Source: Spirochaetota bacterium (lineage in GTDB: Bacteria > Spirochaetota > UBA4802 > UBA5550). Taken from it: DNA of 7,378 bases. Below the pieces are notes generated by a model, which did no database searches, was not told the DNA's origin, and saw only the letters and a list, made by a program, of their open reading frames with translations. The translations under genes were made by a program, and so were the position numbers. The stretch lies in assembly GCA_022704585.1 (NCBI GenBank), contig JAKJGD010000087.1, forward strand, positions 1-7,378. Direction: 5' to 3'. The first letter of the stretch is position 1; each line of letters opens with the position of its first letter. Below are positions 5,440 to 7,378 of this stretch, piece after piece.

Positions 5440-6459
5440 ATGAAAAGGCTTTTCCCATATTTTCTATGCGTACTTGCTGCTGTCGCGTGCGGGGCATACG
5501 CCGCGGACCATTCCATCGATACCCTGAAGCTGACCGGGGCCGACCTCCCGGCCGGGTACGAGATCGGGAGCCGGATCAACACGATTTCCATCCAGCCGGT
5601 GACGTTCTATAACACGCCTGACCAATTGGGCACCCTGCCGAAACCGTCAAAGAAATCCTTCCAGGAGCTCCGGCTCAACGGCGATACGCGCGGTACCCTG
5701 CTGATGCTGCAGTACGGGTCTGCCGCGGACGCTGAAAGGGTCGGGCTCTTTCTCACGGGTTTCCTCTGGGGCGGCACGGGCGGACCGACCGCGACGCATC
5801 CCGAGGAGCTGTATGCAGCCGGTAACCTCATTTTCATTTTCTGCTTCGGGTTTCAAAGCGAAGAGTCGCGCCTGGTGAGGGGCTTTCTCGTGGAGAAGAA
5901 AGGCCTCGCGCTTGAGTCGGGCGATGACCCGTTCAAGAAGGTCATGAGACGGGCCCGGCGCTATAACAGCAGGACCGATGTGCAGAAGGGGATCAGGTAT
6001 CTCAAAAAGGAATATGGCACGATCAGGGACCGCAGCGCCGGCCAGCTGCTCCTTGCCGAGTTTTATTATATGGCCCGCGACTGGGCCGGCGCAGGGCGGC
6101 ATTACCTGCTGGCGCTCGAGCTGCACGGGGGGAAGGACCCGCTTCCCGACCCCGGCTCTCTGTGGGCGTGCCATCGCGGCCTGGGCGTCTCCCTCGCGAT
6201 GACCGGCCGGGTGAAGGAATCGATCGCGCCCCTGGCCGCGTCCCTTGACCTGGGCCGGAAAAACAGGCAAAACACGCAGGTAGCGAGCTCCGCCTATGAC
6301 CTTTCCTGCTCCCACGCTGTTCTGAAAGAATTTGACAGAGCCTACCCCCTCCTTGCAGAGGCGATACGGCTAGACGTGAAATACAAGGTAATGGCGCGCG
6401 GCGACGATTGCTTCAGGGACGCGCTCGCTGAAAAGAGGTTCTCCGATCTTTTGAAATAG
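5440..6459 (+). CDS. Exported TPR-repeat protein, function unknown
   Basis: A 339-residue protein with an N-terminal export signal: MKR, a hydrophobic core, then VACGAYAAD. Cleavage by signal peptidase I after AYA is plausible. Cys17 in LAAVAC could instead be a relaxed lipobox, giving a lipoprotein. Residues ~23-155 form an unrecognised domain (TGADLPAGYEIG, LLMLQYGSAADAERVGLFL) that could be a periplasmic or surface domain. Residues ~198-230, ~242-272 and ~282-312 look like tetratricopeptide repeats, with helix pairs such as LLLAEFYYMARDWAGAGRHY. The C-terminus DDCFRDALAEKRFSDLLK is the ending often seen on TPR proteins. The gene starts 119 bases after the hydrolase stop on the same strand, so co-transcription is possible. 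A reading frame extends back to 5041 inside the hydrolase gene, but that part is low-complexity shadow. It is probably a scaffold or interaction protein; no partner is evident. Confidence 0.8.
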   Translation: MKRLFPYFLCVLAAVACGAYAADHSIDTLKLTGADLPAGYEIGSRINTISIQPVTFYNTPDQLGTLPKPSKKSFQELRLNGDTRGTLLMLQYGSAADAERVGLFLTGFLWGGTGGPTATHPEELYAAGNLIFIFCFGFQSEESRLVRGFLVEKKGLALESGDDPFKKVMRRARRYNSRTDVQKGIRYLKKEYGTIRDRSAGQLLLAEFYYMARDWAGAGRHYLLALELHGGKDPLPDPGSLWACHRGLGVSLAMTGRVKESIAPLAASLDLGRKNRQNTQVASSAYDLSCSHAVLKEFDRAYPLLAEAIRLDVKYKVMARGDDCFRDALAEKRFSDLLK

Positions 6460-6467
6460 GCCGGACG

Positions 6468-7378
6468 TTATTTCACCTTGATGCAGAGCGCTGTCAGGTC
6501 GTCCTTGAATTGCGTCTTCCCGTGAAATGCATTAAAATCTTTCATGATATGGTCAAGAACGTCCTGCGCCGGACCATCAGGCGCGTTTTTCATCGACTCA
6601 ACGATGCGCGCCTCATCATAGGTGTTTCCCTGCCCGTCATCCGCCTCGATCAGGCAGTCAGTGAACATGAAGAGACAGTCGTCACGGCCCAGCTTGAGGG
6701 ATACCGATGGAAAGGGCTGGTTCACGCCTTCCACGCCGAGGACCAGGCTCCGGTAGCCGTCGCCCATCTTGTCCAGTATCCTGCCGACCCTGCCCGATGA
6801 CCCGGATTTGAACACGATGTCCGGGTGGGCGCAGTTGACGTATTCCGCGTAGTCTCCCGTGAAACGGAGGAGGATGCCGGTGACGTAATTGTCGATCCGG
6901 CCTATCTCGGCGATCAGCTCCGTGTTGACGTGCTCCATTATGACCGACAGCTTTTCGTTGCGGTAGAGATTGAAGTTCCTGGTTATGATCGATTTCGCCA
7001 GCAGGGTAAGGAGGCCGGATGACACGCCGTGGCCCGAAACATCAAACAGGCCGACGCCCCGGAGCTCGCCGTTGTCATCGTAAAAATCGAAGAAATCCCC
7101 CGAGACCTCCGACCAGGGCCGGTACAGCGTGGCTATTTCGTACCGCGCGTACCCCGGCTTGTTTTGCAATATGAACGTGGTCTGAAGGCTTGCCGCGAGC
7201 GACAGGTCCTTCCTCCGGATGATCTCGTTCTCCTCCATCTCGCGGTTGACCCGGGTAAGGTTCTCGTTCATCGCCTCAAGCTCGTTCATGGCCGCTTCCA
7301 GCTCTTCCGTGCGCTCTGCCACTTTCTTTTCGAGATTGAGGTTCATGTCCATGAGCTGGTCCTGCGCCGTGCGGAGGC
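6468..7378 (-). CDS. SpoIIE-type PP2C serine/threonine phosphatase, C-terminal part (5' end beyond the window)
   Basis: C-terminal part of a signalling phosphatase that dephosphorylates Ser/Thr on regulatory proteins, typically anti-sigma factor antagonists. The frame stays open through the right edge (LRTAQDQLMD before the Met at 7352), so a sensor or membrane region is probably missing. Counting from that Met, residues 1-50 are a coiled coil (VAERTEELEAAMNELEAMNE), the usual connector after sensor/HAMP domains. The catalytic domain follows: SGDFFDF with metal ligand Asp86, FDVSGHG with Asp104, NYVTGILLRF, NCAHPDIVF, FMFTDCLIEADD with Asp232, and KDDLTALCIKVK at the C-terminus with Asp284/285. 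All expected acidic metal-binding positions are present. The usual FTDG is FTDC here. The gene is convergent with the TPR gene, their stop codons being 8 bases apart, so it is a separate transcription unit. The signal sensed and the target are unknown. Confidence 0.93.
   Translation of the reverse strand, partial: LRTAQDQLMDMNLNLEKKVAERTEELEAAMNELEAMNENLTRVNREMEENEIIRRKDLSLAASLQTTFILQNKPGYARYEIATLYRPWSEVSGDFFDFYDDNGELRGVGLFDVSGHGVSSGLLTLLAKSIITRNFNLYRNEKLSVIMEHVNTELIAEIGRIDNYVTGILLRFTGDYAEYVNCAHPDIVFKSGSSGRVGRILDKMGDGYRSLVLGVEGVNQPFPSVSLKLGRDDCLFMFTDCLIEADDGQGNTYDEARIVESMKNAPDGPAQDVLDHIMKDFNAFHGKTQFKDDLTALCIKVK

Noticed and set aside
6453..6474. GAAATA/TATTTC hairpin between the convergent genes
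   Set aside because: The 6-bp AT-rich arms with a 10-base loop are too weak to call a terminator.
1..7378. CRISPR array, tRNA or rRNA gene
   Set aside because: No regularly spaced repeats, cloverleaf or rRNA-like sequence was seen on either strand.

Overview
The window looks like a piece of a GC-rich genome from an anaerobic or facultatively anaerobic, probably Gram-negative-type bacterium. Evidence for this is a glycyl radical enzyme (oxygen-sensitive chemistry), an exported TPR protein, a SpoIIE-type phosphatase with a coiled-coil linker, and intergenic repeats of a kind common in environmental diderm genomes. The phosphatase style and the loose lipobox would suit a spirochaete, and a deltaproteobacterium-like lineage is also possible. 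No rRNA or taxon marker is present, so this is a weak inference.

Layout. (1) Positions 1-2793, + strand: the 3' part of a gene whose frame is already open at base 1. The first ~65 visible codons resemble the C-terminal half of an SCP-2 lipid-carrier domain. A charged, Pro/Ala-rich linker follows, then a complete glycyl radical enzyme (GRE) domain with the active-site GCVEP motif and a C-terminal RISGY glycyl loop. (2) Positions 2794-3476: a 683-base stretch without an intact gene. It holds four (GTGAATA)-like heptamers, a perfect TATAAT hexamer, a dRS3-like ATTCCC hairpin, a 17-bp-arm hairpin, an AT-rich patch with two small overlapping reading frames that look like a broken short gene, and a GC-rich block with several strong hairpins. 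(3) Positions 3477-4397: the GRE-activating radical SAM enzyme with two extra 4Fe-4S motifs. (4) Positions 4430-5320: an alpha/beta hydrolase in tight operon arrangement with the activase. (5) Positions 5440-6459: an exported TPR protein. (6) Positions 6468-7378, - strand: the C-terminal part of a SpoIIE/PP2C phosphatase, convergent with the TPR gene and running off the right edge.

How it may work together. The activase would install the glycyl radical on the GRE, and the co-transcribed hydrolase may process an ester, thioester or other acyl substrate or product. The GRE is not pyruvate formate-lyase, because it has one active-site Cys followed by Val-Glu instead of a Cys-Cys pair. The Cys-Val-Glu pattern is that of the dehydratase/lyase/decarboxylase GREs. 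The most interesting point is the apparent fusion of a lipid-binding SCP-2-like domain to a GRE. Together with the hydrolase it suggests a radical enzyme acting on a hydrophobic or lipid-like substrate. The substrate cannot be read from the sequence. The TPR protein and phosphatase are probably unrelated neighbours.
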